DNA of 64,000 bases from Betaproteobacteria bacterium (GCA_016868315.1 VGHE01000007.1:122058-186057); one strand, 5' to 3'; shown: positions 1 to 10,794, numbered from the stretch's first letter. Made by a program: numbers and translations. The notes: a model not told the origin generated them from the letters alone.

Positions 1-552
1 TTGATTCGCCAAGAAAGTGCATTTGACCCATTTGCCCGTTCGGGTGCGGATGCACGCGGTCTCATGCAGTTGCTTCCCTCAACAGCAGCAAAGTGGTTGC
101 CCAATGCCAAGCAAGAGCTTTTCGACCCCAGTGCGAACGTGAGAGTGGGTGTGAAGTACATGGAGACACTCTTTAAACGCTATGACGGAAACGTTGAGCA
201 TGTGCTTGCAGCATACAATGCGGGTATGAGAAATCTCGACAAATGGCGTCAGCGCTTTCCTAAAACCAACACTCTGATGTTTATGGATTTGATTCCATTT
301 AAGGAAACGCGGACGTACGTCGCGATTATTTTGAGGAATGCCTATTGGTATGGACGATTGATGGCTATGCAGCGCGACCTTGTGGCAGACACTCTTGTTA
401 AGAAAAGCACACAAGCACGTTGGCGTTCCGAGACAGTGCAGAATCTTCTAAGCATTGCCTGGGAGCTCGACGGCAGCACAGGGAAATCGAGGATGTCGCT
501 ATCGCAGTTATACGCCTTGCCAGCCAATTTGAACCTACCTCAGCCTAACTGA
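1..552 (+). CDS. Soluble lytic transglycosylase, C-terminal part (5' end outside window)
   Basis: The frame is already open at base 1, and the first codon (TTG, read as Leu of the common 'LIRQES' motif) is internal, so this is the last 183 residues of a longer protein. The SLT domain is clear: the catalytic Glu lies in RQESAFDP (residue 5 here), then GLMQLLPSTA (about 20-29) and AAYNAG (about 70-75). Family members cleave the glycan strand between MurNAc and GlcNAc, leaving a 1,6-anhydro end, and act in the periplasm. The signal peptide and helical N-terminal domain would lie upstream. It ends 3 bp before the convergent methyltransferase gene, with no visible hairpin between them. Confidence 0.9.
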   Translation: MIRQESAFDPFARSGADARGLMQLLPSTAAKWLPNAKQELFDPSANVRVGVKYMETLFKRYDGNVEHVLAAYNAGMRNLDKWRQRFPKTNTLMFMDLIPFKETRTYVAIILRNAYWYGRLMAMQRDLVADTLVKKSTQARWRSETVQNLLSIAWELDGSTGKSRMSLSQLYALPANLNLPQPN

Positions 553-555
553 AGT

Positions 556-1893
556 TTATTTCTTTTCGATTCTGTTTGAGAAATAGAAGGCTCGGATATC
601 CAGGCCACCCAGTGTGAAATGTTCACAGCGTTGTCGCCATCCGCTCAAACATTTCTTGAGCACCTGCCAGGTCTCTTCATGCGCGCACAAAACGACCCCG
701 CTGAGAAATTTATCAGAACGCATCATGACTTTGCCCGCTTCCAAGATTCTCTGCGCAAAGTCGCGATAGAGCTTTTCTGTGCCACCTTGTGATGCGTTGG
801 AAAGCCTGATTCCAAAAGGTGGGTTGGCAAGTAACCAAATGCAATTGTGAGTGGTTAGTTGTGCGTCATCTTTATCAATTAAGGTGCTGTCTCGACAAAC
901 GATTTCAACTCGAGGATGGAGATGTTCGGGTATTCCATGTTCATTGAGCCAAGTTAATGTTGTGTCGACCAGTGCCTGAGATTTTTCCTCGCCTCGAAAA
1001 AACACACTCTGTGCATTCTGATTTTCGCCAGAGAGGAGTGCTTTTGCTTTTTTCTCTCGGTAGTGAAAACTCGTCTTTTTGAAGAAAGGTAGGAGTGGAT
1101 AGCACCAGCTGCTTTTGTTTCCTTCGACTCGTCCAAGGCGACCGAGCAAAAGCGCAGTCTCGTGCAGCAGGGTTCCCGTGCCACAGAAGGGGTTCCAGAC
1201 CAACGCAGGCGGGCGGATTTCGCTCTGCCAATCAGAGTAGAGTTCGCTGAGGCGGAGCACGAGGCAGGCAGCGAGATCTTCGCGCAACGGTGCAGCGTGT
1301 TTGAGATCATTCTTTGCGCCCCGTTGCCAGTAGTCGCGGCCTCCGAGTGAGAGAAGAATCTCAAGAGACTCACGTTCGAGGTGCAAATCAAGCCCTACGT
1401 GGAGAGGTGAAGCACTTGTGTTCTTCTTGTGTTTGAGTTTCAGAGTGCGGAGCGTTTGCTCTTTGATTCGAGTTTCGTTGTAAAGCTGGCTGCGGAGCGA
1501 GTCGACACGCAGATCCCAGACGATATTCGCCTCAGTGGGAATCCACAGGTGCCACTCAATGCCATCGAGGATAGCTTGCAATTTTTCTTCACTGGAGCAG
1601 CGTCCGCGATGCAGTAGGATCTTGACATCTGTAAAGGGCAGACCAAAAAGCAGCAGGTCGTGGCAGAGCTCAAAGGGTGCGTTTTCGATCTGCAGCCGAC
1701 CATTCTTGTCTTTGACTTTGCATTGCGACTTTTCGGTCTCGGGATGTTCTGAGACTATCCTCCTTGCGAAACGTTCACAGAGCTCCAAAAAACCTGGGGG
1801 AGCTTCAATTTCGAAGGTTTGCGGCCGAGCGTGAATATGTTTGCGAATGCGCCGTTCAATGTTCACGGCTGTTGAAGCTTTAGAGTTCTTCAT
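556..1893 (-). CDS. RlmL/Trm14-type RNA methyltransferase (UPF0020 family)
   Basis: Class I SAM-dependent methyltransferase of 445 residues. The SAM-binding motif I is NPFCGTGTLL (about 235). The catalytic motif IV is NPPFG (about 355), the signature of N6-adenine/N2-guanine methyltransferases acting on RNA. Just before motif I, the stretch with RGAKNDLKHAAPLRE resembles the 'HRRGYR..APLKE' linker of RlmL, which methylates 23S rRNA guanine 2445. The N-terminal 150 residues probably hold a THUMP-like RNA-binding domain, but the match is weak by eye. The RlmK half of the fused E. coli enzyme is absent. The ATG overlaps the stop of the upstream PRMT-like gene by 4 bp, so the two are probably translationally coupled. 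The exact target base is uncertain. Confidence 0.82.
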   Translation of the reverse strand: MKNSKASTAVNIERRIRKHIHARPQTFEIEAPPGFLELCERFARRIVSEHPETEKSQCKVKDKNGRLQIENAPFELCHDLLLFGLPFTDVKILLHRGRCSSEEKLQAILDGIEWHLWIPTEANIVWDLRVDSLRSQLYNETRIKEQTLRTLKLKHKKNTSASPLHVGLDLHLERESLEILLSLGGRDYWQRGAKNDLKHAAPLREDLAACLVLRLSELYSDWQSEIRPPALVWNPFCGTGTLLHETALLLGRLGRVEGNKSSWCYPLLPFFKKTSFHYREKKAKALLSGENQNAQSVFFRGEEKSQALVDTTLTWLNEHGIPEHLHPRVEIVCRDSTLIDKDDAQLTTHNCIWLLANPPFGIRLSNASQGGTEKLYRDFAQRILEAGKVMMRSDKFLSGVVLCAHEETWQVLKKCLSGWRQRCEHFTLGGLDIRAFYFSNRIEKK

Positions 1894-3170
1894 TCACGTG
1901 CGCCCAAATGTTTGCCTTGCGCATCGCTGGCGATGGCAGTGACGCGTTCCCAATGTTCGCCGACAGAAACCTTGATTTGAATTATTTCCTTGGAGGTTAA
2001 CGCGCGGTTGAGTGGAACAACCAGAGGACTCCAGTGCTCGCAGGCGTCTTTCTCTCCGGGAATGTTCGAGATGCTCATTGCATGGGTAAGGTGAGCTCTG
2101 AAGCCAATCAAGAGCGCTGGCGCTTCGATTTTTTGTTCAATATCAATCTTAAATGAAGCTGCTGGGCGGCTTGTGGAATCCGAGGGTGGCGGTGCGAGCG
2201 GAATTGAAAAAGCTTTTTTCGCAGCTGCGCATTTCTTTACATCACCCGGACGAATCATGTGTGCAAAGGAGACGTCGTGAAAGTCGAGGGTGTTTCTTAT
2301 TTTTTCGACAGCACCGCTCCATTGTTTCTCTGTTGCAGCCATTTTTCCTGCATAGCGACTCAGCCGTGAGTGAAGAGGTCCATCAACAACATCGACGAGT
2401 TGAACAAAGATGGAACAGCTTTCAGGAATGCCGACAGCTTGCTTGTTGTCGATGCGTGCGAAGATGTTGCGCAACGTCGGGACAACTCCTTCCTGGAGCG
2501 GATCATTGCCAAAGAGTTCGCTCACGACATGGGTCACAGTCGAGGGTATACGCGCGTCGAAGGAATTGCAGTTGTGAATCTGAAGTCGCTTGCGCAATCC
2601 CTCACTCAGATTCTCACGGAGTTGCTTGAGTGATTTTGCTACTGCGGTTTCTTCGATGGCATCAACTTTCCCGGCACCAGATTCAAGTGCGTAGAGAGAG
2701 AGCAGTCCACTGCCTGCACCCACGTCGAGAACGTGTGAGTTTGCACCCACGGCATCTTGGATGGCTTTCTGATAGGCCTGGCAACGTGGGGCGTCGGCGA
2801 GCATTGCCCACTGAATCCAGGCATCACCAAAGCCATCTTGAAGCCCGTGTGCTGCTTCCTGCACGCCAGCTCTGACCAAGCATTGAGCATCCTCGAGATC
2901 CTGCAGCAGTGCGGAGATCTCTCTGGAATCAGGTAAATCCTCGGTGATTTTTCGAAACCTTGTGCGCAAGCGGCCTTCAAGCTCAGAGGGTTGTGAACCC
3001 TTTTGAAGCAAGCAAAGAAGTTCGATGATTTCGGGGGTCAGGTTGAACTCGCCGGAAGAGGCGGAGACTGCGGCTCTGAGCTCACCCGTCGGATCGATGC
3101 GGAAGCGGAGCGCTTGGGCGGGCCTCAGAGAGGATTTTCTAGCGGAATCATGAGATTTTTTACTGGCCAC
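1890..3170 (-). CDS. Protein arginine methyltransferase-like protein with PqqD-like N-terminal domain
   Basis: SAM-binding motif I is VLDVGAGSGLLSLYA (about 144-158). It is followed by VVSELFGND..QEG (about 215-228), in which two glutamates nine residues apart copy the 'double-E loop' of arginine methyltransferases, closest to the PRMT7/PRMT9 pattern. The N-terminal 110 residues include a segment (LTPEIIELLCLL...ISALLQDLEDAQCL) resembling a PqqD-type winged helix, as fused to peptide-modifying enzymes. I chose the GTG at 3170 because AGGGGG lies six bases upstream. The frame stays open to an ATG at 3251, but that start would leave only 18 bp to the divergent gene. It overlaps the RlmL-like gene by 4 bp. 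Class I methyltransferase is secure; arginine specificity is inference. Confidence 0.7.
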   Translation of the reverse strand: MASKKSHDSARKSSLRPAQALRFRIDPTGELRAAVSASSGEFNLTPEIIELLCLLQKGSQPSELEGRLRTRFRKITEDLPDSREISALLQDLEDAQCLVRAGVQEAAHGLQDGFGDAWIQWAMLADAPRCQAYQKAIQDAVGANSHVLDVGAGSGLLSLYALESGAGKVDAIEETAVAKSLKQLRENLSEGLRKRLQIHNCNSFDARIPSTVTHVVSELFGNDPLQEGVVPTLRNIFARIDNKQAVGIPESCSIFVQLVDVVDGPLHSRLSRYAGKMAATEKQWSGAVEKIRNTLDFHDVSFAHMIRPGDVKKCAAAKKAFSIPLAPPPSDSTSRPAASFKIDIEQKIEAPALLIGFRAHLTHAMSISNIPGEKDACEHWSPLVVPLNRALTSKEIIQIKVSVGEHWERVTAIASDAQGKHLGARE

Positions 3171-3269
3171 GAAGTTCCCCCTGGCGACTTTTCCCGCTGC
3201 ACTAAATCGGATATGACCGGCTCGAAAGACAAAGGCATCGACCATGTCCATTCGGAGCAGACACGTACC

Positions 3270-4270
<1,001 letters not shown>

Positions 4271-4274
<4 letters not shown>

Positions 4275-4738
4275 AAACACGCATTGTACTCTTTGCTCGA
4301 TTGCCCGCAGCAGATGAAGGACAACCGCCGCAGATTGTTTTTGCACGTTGGGGTGAGACGCTTGAACTCGAACTTCCGCAACAGATGGGTGTTGAGGATT
4401 TTGCGCTAAAGCACAATCTAAAACGTCTCTCCAAGTTCGACTATGCAGTTGGCGAGATGGGGCGTCGCGCCACGCTCCTCGAGTGTCATGCTCAGCCTAC
4501 TTGCTCGACGTTAATCCTTGATGCAGGTCGGAGCTTGACGTTGACCTGGGAGAACTTCCGGCAAACCGCTTTGGCACTCAAAAATGGAGAGGATCGCAGG
4601 TTTCTCCAGTTGGCTGTGCAGTTTCTGGCGTCGGGTGAAAGCATCGATGACTCGGTGATTGCGGCCGATTACGATGCTGAATTTCTGCAACAACTCCGCA
4701 CTAAACTCGGTGGCGATAGTGGCGACGAGTCGCGTTGA
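4271..4738 (+). CDS. Unknown 155-residue protein coupled to the beta-synthase
   Basis: I do not recognise this family. It starts at an ATG inside an ATGA overlap with the upstream PLP enzyme, so translational coupling is likely. The N terminus (KTRIVLFARL) looks like a beta strand. The middle has a hydrophobic core (CSTLILDAGRSLTLTWENF) and the last third is helical and acidic (DSVIAADYDAEFLQQL). There is no signal peptide or membrane segment, so it is probably cytoplasmic. It ends 5 bp before the convergent cyclase gene. A role connected with sulfur amino acid metabolism can be suggested only from position. Confidence 0.65.
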
Positions 4739-4743
4739 GCCTA

Positions 4744-7119
4744 TCACTTGGTTTTCATGACCCAGACTCCATCCCAGTCCTCTGCGGGTGGATGTTCCAA
4801 GTAATATTCACAGCGCTCAAGAAAGACCGACGCTGGCCCATCCTGAGCTGTGAATTGTAAAATTTGAAGCATCATTTGCATCGCACCCTCAAAGTCACGC
4901 ATGCGGTATTTGCTGAGACCTTGCTCGAAAAGATCTTTGGTCTTGAGAACAAGGTCTTTTCTCTCTGGGAGAACGCGCATCACTTCGTAAATAATGATCG
5001 GTTCGTTCTTGCCTTTGACTTTGATTGAGTCCAGTTCCCTCAAAATGAAGTCTTCGGGGCGCTTGAGTTGCCTTCGGGTTGAATCGGAACAAATGATTCT
5101 GACTCCATATTCCTTGGTAATACCTTCGAGTCGTGAGCCCAGATTTACGGCATCGCCGAGCACAGTGTAGTTGAAGCGCTGAGTGGAGCCCATGTTGCCC
5201 ACCACCATAGACCCTGTGTTGATGCCACAGCCAATATCCATGGCTGGCAAATTCGTTTCTTTCCAACTCTCACGGAGTTTGTCGAGCGCATCGAGCATGC
5301 GTAGCGAGGAGTGCAACGCGCGGTCGGCATGATTTGGTGTGTGCAATGGTGCTCCCCACACAGCCATAAGAGCATCGCCGATATATTTGTCGAGAAGCCC
5401 ACCTGATTCGAGAACAATGTCGGTCATGGGGGTGAAATATTCGTTCAGGAGATTTGCGAGCACTTCGGGCGAGAGCCTTTCGCTAATGCTCGTGAATCCG
5501 CGCACGTCAGAAAAGAATACCGTCAGTTCGCGCTTCTCTCCGCCCAGTTTCAAGGCATCAGGAGAGGAGAGGAGTTCATTGATGACCGAGGGGTTGAGAT
5601 ACTGTTGGAAGGCTCCTTTCACTTTGCGCTTCTCGCGTTCTTCAACAAAAAAACGATAAAGAATCATCGAAGAAAAGATCGTGAAATTTTGTAGATGGAA
5701 AAATCCAAGATGAATTATTTTTCCTTGGCTAAAGAAGAATTTGTGGTCAATAATTTCAAAGGTTGCGACAGAAAAAATCAGCAGAATTAAGCACAAAAGA
5801 GCATCTAATTTGCTCAGCAATGCCACAAGGGTGATTGCTGCTATGAGGCTGGCGAACAGCTCGAAAATAACATTTTTTGGGTTTCTCACGAGAAAGTCTT
5901 CCCGTAAAATGTTCTCGACAACTGTCACGTGGTGCTCAACGCCATTTGCAGTAGGATTTAGCGGAGATGGGCGGACGTCAGAAATTCCCACCGTGGTTGT
6001 TCCCAGGATGAGAATATCCGGAAGCTCTTTGGGAAGAATGTTTTCAGTCGCATCAGCGAGCGAAATTTGGATGGGGGTCAAGCGTTTTCTGGCATCTTGA
6101 TGAGTCCCATAGTGATTGAGAAATATGTGATTTGAAAAGGGCGGAAGTGGAATGTTAAGTGCCTCTCCATTTGCTGCTACGAGATCCAATCTGATTTGTC
6201 CCTTGTCATTTTTCATTCTGATTTTTCGGTTGAGATACTTTGCTGCTAATTGCAGACTCAGGCTGGGTAGATATGCAGGTGCGGCCAAATCCCTATTCTC
6301 GGTTTTAAAATTGACCGGCCTGACCAGCTCGACGGTTCGAGTTAGGCCATCACTTGAGGGTGTGTTGTTGATGAAACCAACAATGGGGCGTGTGCCTGCG
6401 ATGTCTGATGTGTTTGCAAGGAAAAAGGGTGGAGTCACGAGTTGTTGATCGAATGCCCCGGATGCAGCGGCTGTGGTCTCAACAATCGGAACCAATGATT
6501 GCGCGAGGATTTTGCGCTCTCCGTCCAAATCTCGCTCAATTTCTTCATCCTCAATGGGTTTGAAAAACTGAACGGCCTGAACCACATTTCCGAATCTGCG
6601 AAAGGTCTCTCCTAAAATCACGTCGCCTCTGCTGACTTTGAGTAAGTCGTATGCAGAGGCTGCGAATTTGGTTGGATCCAGCATTCCTGCGGGGGTTGAG
6701 TTTTGCTTAAGTAAATTAATGAGCGCAGGGATAGAATCCTCAAGCAGGGGGCGCTCTGGCTCACTGAAGAGCACATCGAGACCAATCCATTTTACGCCTG
6801 CGGCTTTGAGATTATCGAAGGCTTTCGCGTAGGAGTCTCGCGGAAAAGGCCAGCGTCCAAACATGGCAATGGATTTGTCGTCGATCGCAAGAATCCCAAC
6901 CTTGCCGCTCATGGGACGCGTGTCGCGTCTCAGGATACGGCTGTCGAAAAACATTCTGTCTGTGTTTTTAAGAAAGCTCTGACCTGAGTCCTCATCTCCA
7001 AGATTCTCGAACTGCACGCGTCGTGCGTTCAGTGTGAAGAAAGCGAGAGCCACGAGAACTCCCACATGCCAGGCAGCGAGTCGGAGTTTGAGTTTGGATT
7101 TGAGTTTCTCGTGCAGCAC
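4744..7119 (-). CDS. CHASE2-domain adenylate/guanylate cyclase
   Basis: Class III nucleotide cyclase of 791 residues in the inner membrane. Order: an N-terminal membrane helix (about 14-30), a large extracytoplasmic CHASE2 sensor domain (about 45-400, with GLDVLFSEPERP and ILGTTTVGISDVRPSPL), three membrane helices (about 415-500), then the catalytic domain (about 525-710). The catalytic metal-binding Asp residues lie in FFSDVRGF (about 540) and KYIGDALMAVWG. The substrate-contact Lys and Asp are in LLDKYIG and YTVLGDAVNL, and the Asn/Arg pair is in VNLGSRLE, so the site looks intact and adenylate is the likely substrate. It starts at GTG with GAGGTG just upstream. The downstream C terminus (about 715-791) is a helical TPR-like tail. 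Confidence 0.9.
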   Translation of the reverse strand: MLHEKLKSKLKLRLAAWHVGVLVALAFFTLNARRVQFENLGDEDSGQSFLKNTDRMFFDSRILRRDTRPMSGKVGILAIDDKSIAMFGRWPFPRDSYAKAFDNLKAAGVKWIGLDVLFSEPERPLLEDSIPALINLLKQNSTPAGMLDPTKFAASAYDLLKVSRGDVILGETFRRFGNVVQAVQFFKPIEDEEIERDLDGERKILAQSLVPIVETTAAASGAFDQQLVTPPFFLANTSDIAGTRPIVGFINNTPSSDGLTRTVELVRPVNFKTENRDLAAPAYLPSLSLQLAAKYLNRKIRMKNDKGQIRLDLVAANGEALNIPLPPFSNHIFLNHYGTHQDARKRLTPIQISLADATENILPKELPDILILGTTTVGISDVRPSPLNPTANGVEHHVTVVENILREDFLVRNPKNVIFELFASLIAAITLVALLSKLDALLCLILLIFSVATFEIIDHKFFFSQGKIIHLGFFHLQNFTIFSSMILYRFFVEEREKRKVKGAFQQYLNPSVINELLSSPDALKLGGEKRELTVFFSDVRGFTSISERLSPEVLANLLNEYFTPMTDIVLESGGLLDKYIGDALMAVWGAPLHTPNHADRALHSSLRMLDALDKLRESWKETNLPAMDIGCGINTGSMVVGNMGSTQRFNYTVLGDAVNLGSRLEGITKEYGVRIICSDSTRRQLKRPEDFILRELDSIKVKGKNEPIIIYEVMRVLPERKDLVLKTKDLFEQGLSKYRMRDFEGAMQMMLQILQFTAQDGPASVFLERCEYYLEHPPAEDWDGVWVMKTK

Positions 7120-7182
7120 TTTTCACCTCACATCATGAGCAGGCATGGCGTGAGTTTAGCAGCATGGCTGGTTTAATGGGCT

Positions 7183-7950
7183 TCAAATGCGCGGTTTTTG
7201 GCAGTGCACGAGCTGAATTCGGGTCAGTATCTGGGTGAGGTTAGCGACACCTGTTCGGAGAGATTCTTCGCGTGAGTTCTCTACGCTCGTTTCGTATATT
7301 GTCATCGTAGCAAAATGTTTCTTCAATTTTTCGAGAGCCGTTTGAAAGCGAAAGCGCTCTGGGTCGGCAACCAAAAGAGCTCCCTCGGGCTTGAGCAGTT
7401 CAGCTGCAATCCGTGGCACACTGTCGAGGTGCGAATCATCGTAGAAAACATCGCAGGCAATGATGAGGTCGAAGCTGTGGCGCAGGTGTACGGGAGCCGC
7501 CTCACACCAGTCGAGGGTCTCGAAGGGAAGAGCTGCTTCGACTCCAAGTTGCCTGCAATTGCCTCTGAGAAATTCTGCATAGGCAGGCTCGTAATCGGAG
7601 GCGGTCACCGACCAGCGGGTGTTTGCCGCCAACAGGGCGGCGAGGAATCCAACCCCTGAACCCAATTCCAACACAAGCAAGTGTTGATCATTTTTATCGG
7701 ATCCAATTTTTGCAAAGTGTGACGGGTCGGCACTGAGCCATTCCCAAAGTCCCCGTGCACTCGGCCACAACACCGCCCCAAACGGACAGCGCTGTTGGTT
7801 GAGCTGTTCGTCTTGCTCACCTGCGGAAATAAAATCTTCAAGGAGTGAGTCGATGTCCGGTGCCATCCAAACGTTAAAATCACGCCCCGCAACCCGCACC
7901 ATACTGAGCTTGGCTTTTTCAAATGCGAGCGCGGGATGTGACTTCTTCAT
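7183..7950 (-). CDS. METTL21-like class I methyltransferase
   Basis: SAM-dependent methyltransferase of 255 residues. It has the family entry motif FGAVLWPSARGLWEWL (about 63-78), motif I LVLELGSGVGFL (about 91-102), an acidic SAM-ribose residue in TASDYEP, and the post-motif FDLIIACDVFYDD. The combination W-P-S-A and D-V-F-Y is typical of the METTL21/lysine protein methyltransferase group, some of which modify translation factors and chaperones. The substrate here is unknown. It lies 34 bp downstream of ppdK and 63 bp upstream of the cyclase on the same strand, so it may be transcribed with ppdK. No strong ribosome binding site is visible at the ATG; the Met at residue 17 is an alternative start. 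Confidence 0.72.
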   Translation of the reverse strand: MKKSHPALAFEKAKLSMVRVAGRDFNVWMAPDIDSLLEDFISAGEQDEQLNQQRCPFGAVLWPSARGLWEWLSADPSHFAKIGSDKNDQHLLVLELGSGVGFLAALLAANTRWSVTASDYEPAYAEFLRGNCRQLGVEAALPFETLDWCEAAPVHLRHSFDLIIACDVFYDDSHLDSVPRIAAELLKPEGALLVADPERFRFQTALEKLKKHFATMTIYETSVENSREESLRTGVANLTQILTRIQLVHCQKPRI

Positions 7951-7984
7951 GGTTTTGGCTTTATCTCGGGCTGACTGAAAGTCC

Positions 7985-10621
7985 TTAATTCAATGCAGCT
8001 TGAGCGCTGCTCAAGATAGCTACCGGAACGCGGTAGGGCGAGCAGCTCACGTAGTTCACTCCGACTTGATTGAAGAACTCAATCGAGCGAGGGTCGCCCC
8101 CGTGCTCTCCGCACACACCAACCTTCAATTGCGGTTTGCTCGCGCGTCCCTTCTCTGCTGCCCATTGGATCAGCTGCCCGACGCCCTCTTGGTCGACAAC
8201 TGCAAACGGGTCATCGGTCAGGATGTTTTCACGCGCATAGACCTTCAAAAAGGGAGCACTGTCGTCGCGTGAAAAGCCAAAGGTCGTCTGGGTTAAATCA
8301 TTGGTTCCAAAGCTAAAGAAGTCAGCGTGTTCTGCGATTTGATTTGCAGTGAGCGCAGCGCGTGGAACCTCAATCATCGTACCAAAAGGAATGGCGTCAG
8401 ATGTTGATGTGGCACTGAGTGCAGATATCGCGGTTTTGTAGGTTTCAGCTGCAAGACCCTCAAGTCTGTTGCGAAGCCATTTGAGCTCTTGTGCATGACC
8501 TACCAAAGGAATCATCACTTCGGGTTTTGCATTCACCCCTTCCGCATGCAGTTGTGCGGTCGCTTCTGCGATTGCAGCGACTTGCATTTCGTAGATTTCC
8601 GGATGGCTTATGCCGAGGCGGCAGCCACGGTGGCCAAGCATTGGATTTGCTTCATGCAGCTGCGCAACCCGCATTCTAATTTCATCCACCGGAATGCCAA
8701 TCTGTGTTGATAGATTGTGCATATCGCGTTCGGTTTGCGGAAGGAACTCGTGTAGCGGCGGGTCAAGCAAACGCACCGTCACTGGGTAACCTTCCATGGC
8801 TTTGAGAATGTCCACAAAGTCCTGGCGTTGAAAGGGCAAAAGCTTAGCGAGTGCACGAGCCCGCTCTTGCTTATTCTGAGCAAGAATCATTTCCCGCACA
8901 GCCGGAAGGCGCGCTTCGTCGAAGAACATGTGCTCGGTGCGGCACAGACCGATACCCTCAGCACCGAACTCGCGTGCTGCACGCGCATCGCGAGGTGTGT
9001 CGGCATTGGCGCGCACATTCATCACACCCAGGTCTTTTGCCCAACCCAAGAACGTCGAGAATTCGGGGCTCAGCTCAGCTTCACGGGTGCTGACTTTACC
9101 CAGCATAACTTCGCCCGATGCACCATCCAGTGTAATCCAGTCGCCTTCGAAAACCTCAATACGACCGACTTTGAAGTATTTATCCTTAATGTGGATATGC
9201 AGAGCACCGCAGCCCGCAATACAGCTTTTACCCATCTGGCGAGCCACAACGGCCGCGTGTGACGTCATACCACCGCGCGCAGTTAGGAAGCCCTTTGATA
9301 CGTGCATTCCCCCAATATCTTCGGGTGATGTTTCGTCGCGGACAAGGACTATGGATTCACCGCGTGCTGCCCATGATTCGGCGTCCTTTGAGTCGAAAAC
9401 GACGCGGCCAGAGCAAGCGCCTGGCGATGCAGGCAAGCCCTTGGCAATCACCTGCCGGTGTGCGCGCGGGTCGAGAGTCGGGTGTAGTAGTTTTTCAAGT
9501 TCATTCGGTTTGACTCGAACAATCGCTTCTTTTTTGCTGAGAAGTCCTTCGCTCACCATGTCGACTGCAGTTTTAAGTGCTGCCTGGGTCGTGCGCTTCG
9601 CATTGCGCGTTTGGAGCAGCCAGAGTTTTCCTTCTTGAACGGTAAATTCGATATCCTGTACATCGCGGTAGTGGCGCTCGAGAGTCAGTCGCACGCCGTT
9701 GAGTTGTTCATAGACACCAGGCATTTCCTTCTGCAAAAGTGCGAGTGGCTTGGGGGTTCTGATACCCGCCACCACATCTTCTCCCTGGGCATTCACAAGG
9801 TATTCACCGTAAAAAATATTTTCACCGGTCGATGGATCGCGCGTAAAACAAACTCCGGTCGCACTTGTGTTGCCCATGTTTCCGAAAACCATTGCGCAGA
9901 CGTTTACAGCGGTGCCCCAGTTTTCTGGAATGTTATGAATCTCTCTGTATTTCTTTGCGCGGTTGCAGTTCCAGCTGCGGAACACGGCAGAGATGGCTGC
10001 CCACAGTTGGGTTTTGGGATCTTGCGGAAAGGCTTCGCCAAGTTCACGTAGATAGATGGCTTTGAAGTCCTCAACCAGGTGTTTCAGGTCTTGGGAATTG
10101 AGCTCGGTGTCATCCACAATTCCCCGGTGCTGTTTCAGATTCTCGAGAGCGTCTTCAAGGATGTGTGCATCGAGCCCTTTTACGACATTTGCGAACATTT
10201 GAATGAAGCGCCGATAACTGTCGTAGGCAAAGCGAGGATTATTGGATTTGCGCGCGAGTGCTTCAACCACCGCGTCGTTCAGACCGAGGTTCAGAATTGT
10301 GTCCATCATCCCAGGCATGGAGACGCGAGCCCCAGAGCGGACGCTGACAAGCAGAGGTGACTCCTGACTTCCAAACTGAGCATCCATGGCGGCTTCCATG
10401 TTGCGCAGGGCTGCGTTGACCTCGTTCTCGAGCGATGCAGGAAACTTTTCGCCTCCGCTGAGGAAGTCCATGCAGACACGAGTCGATATCGTGAAGCCTG
10501 CAGGCACAGGAAGGCCGAGAGAGGTCATTTCCGCAAGGTTTGCACCCTTTCCGCCCAACTCGGATTTCATTTGAGCGTTGCCGTCAGCTTTGCCTTGTCC
10601 GAAAAAATAAACTAGCGTCAT
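7985..10621 (-). CDS. ppdK: Pyruvate, phosphate dikinase
   Basis: 878-residue enzyme converting pyruvate, ATP and phosphate to PEP, AMP and pyrophosphate, reversibly. The N-terminal ATP-grasp part (about 1-340) contains GGKGANLAEM and the glycine-rich nucleotide loop. The swivelling phosphohistidine domain carries GGMTSHAAVVARQMG with the catalytic His near 453 and the conserved regulatory Thr beside it. The C-terminal PEP-binding barrel carries FGTNDLTQTTFGFSRDD and GVCGEHGGDP, with the catalytic Cys near 833. The length matches the family. I chose ATG 10621 because AGGGGG sits upstream and homology (VYFFGQG) starts directly; the longer frame to 11023 runs antisense through rpmE. No regulatory protein gene (RPS13/DUF299 type) is nearby. 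Confidence 0.95.
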   Translation of the reverse strand: MTLVYFFGQGKADGNAQMKSELGGKGANLAEMTSLGLPVPAGFTISTRVCMDFLSGGEKFPASLENEVNAALRNMEAAMDAQFGSQESPLLVSVRSGARVSMPGMMDTILNLGLNDAVVEALARKSNNPRFAYDSYRRFIQMFANVVKGLDAHILEDALENLKQHRGIVDDTELNSQDLKHLVEDFKAIYLRELGEAFPQDPKTQLWAAISAVFRSWNCNRAKKYREIHNIPENWGTAVNVCAMVFGNMGNTSATGVCFTRDPSTGENIFYGEYLVNAQGEDVVAGIRTPKPLALLQKEMPGVYEQLNGVRLTLERHYRDVQDIEFTVQEGKLWLLQTRNAKRTTQAALKTAVDMVSEGLLSKKEAIVRVKPNELEKLLHPTLDPRAHRQVIAKGLPASPGACSGRVVFDSKDAESWAARGESIVLVRDETSPEDIGGMHVSKGFLTARGGMTSHAAVVARQMGKSCIAGCGALHIHIKDKYFKVGRIEVFEGDWITLDGASGEVMLGKVSTREAELSPEFSTFLGWAKDLGVMNVRANADTPRDARAAREFGAEGIGLCRTEHMFFDEARLPAVREMILAQNKQERARALAKLLPFQRQDFVDILKAMEGYPVTVRLLDPPLHEFLPQTERDMHNLSTQIGIPVDEIRMRVAQLHEANPMLGHRGCRLGISHPEIYEMQVAAIAEATAQLHAEGVNAKPEVMIPLVGHAQELKWLRNRLEGLAAETYKTAISALSATSTSDAIPFGTMIEVPRAALTANQIAEHADFFSFGTNDLTQTTFGFSRDDSAPFLKVYARENILTDDPFAVVDQEGVGQLIQWAAEKGRASKPQLKVGVCGEHGGDPRSIEFFNQVGVNYVSCSPYRVPVAILSSAQAALN

Positions 10622-10794
10622 ATGTTGCCCCCTGCAGCGAAGGAAGTTGGAGCGGGATAGCTTGAAACATACCGATGCGATACAGGAAAAGCAGCCAATT
10701 GTAAAATAGCCACTTAAATCATTGTGGCCAGGTTGGGATGTTTGTTGACCCCCCATATCCTCTATGCTACGTGGGCTCGGCTCAGGCTGCCGCT

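Noticed and set aside
3003-3269. Possible 89-residue N-terminal extension of the beta-synthase-type enzyme
   Set aside because: It is antisense to the PRMT-like gene, is not protein-like, and enzyme homology starts precisely at the ATG at 3270.
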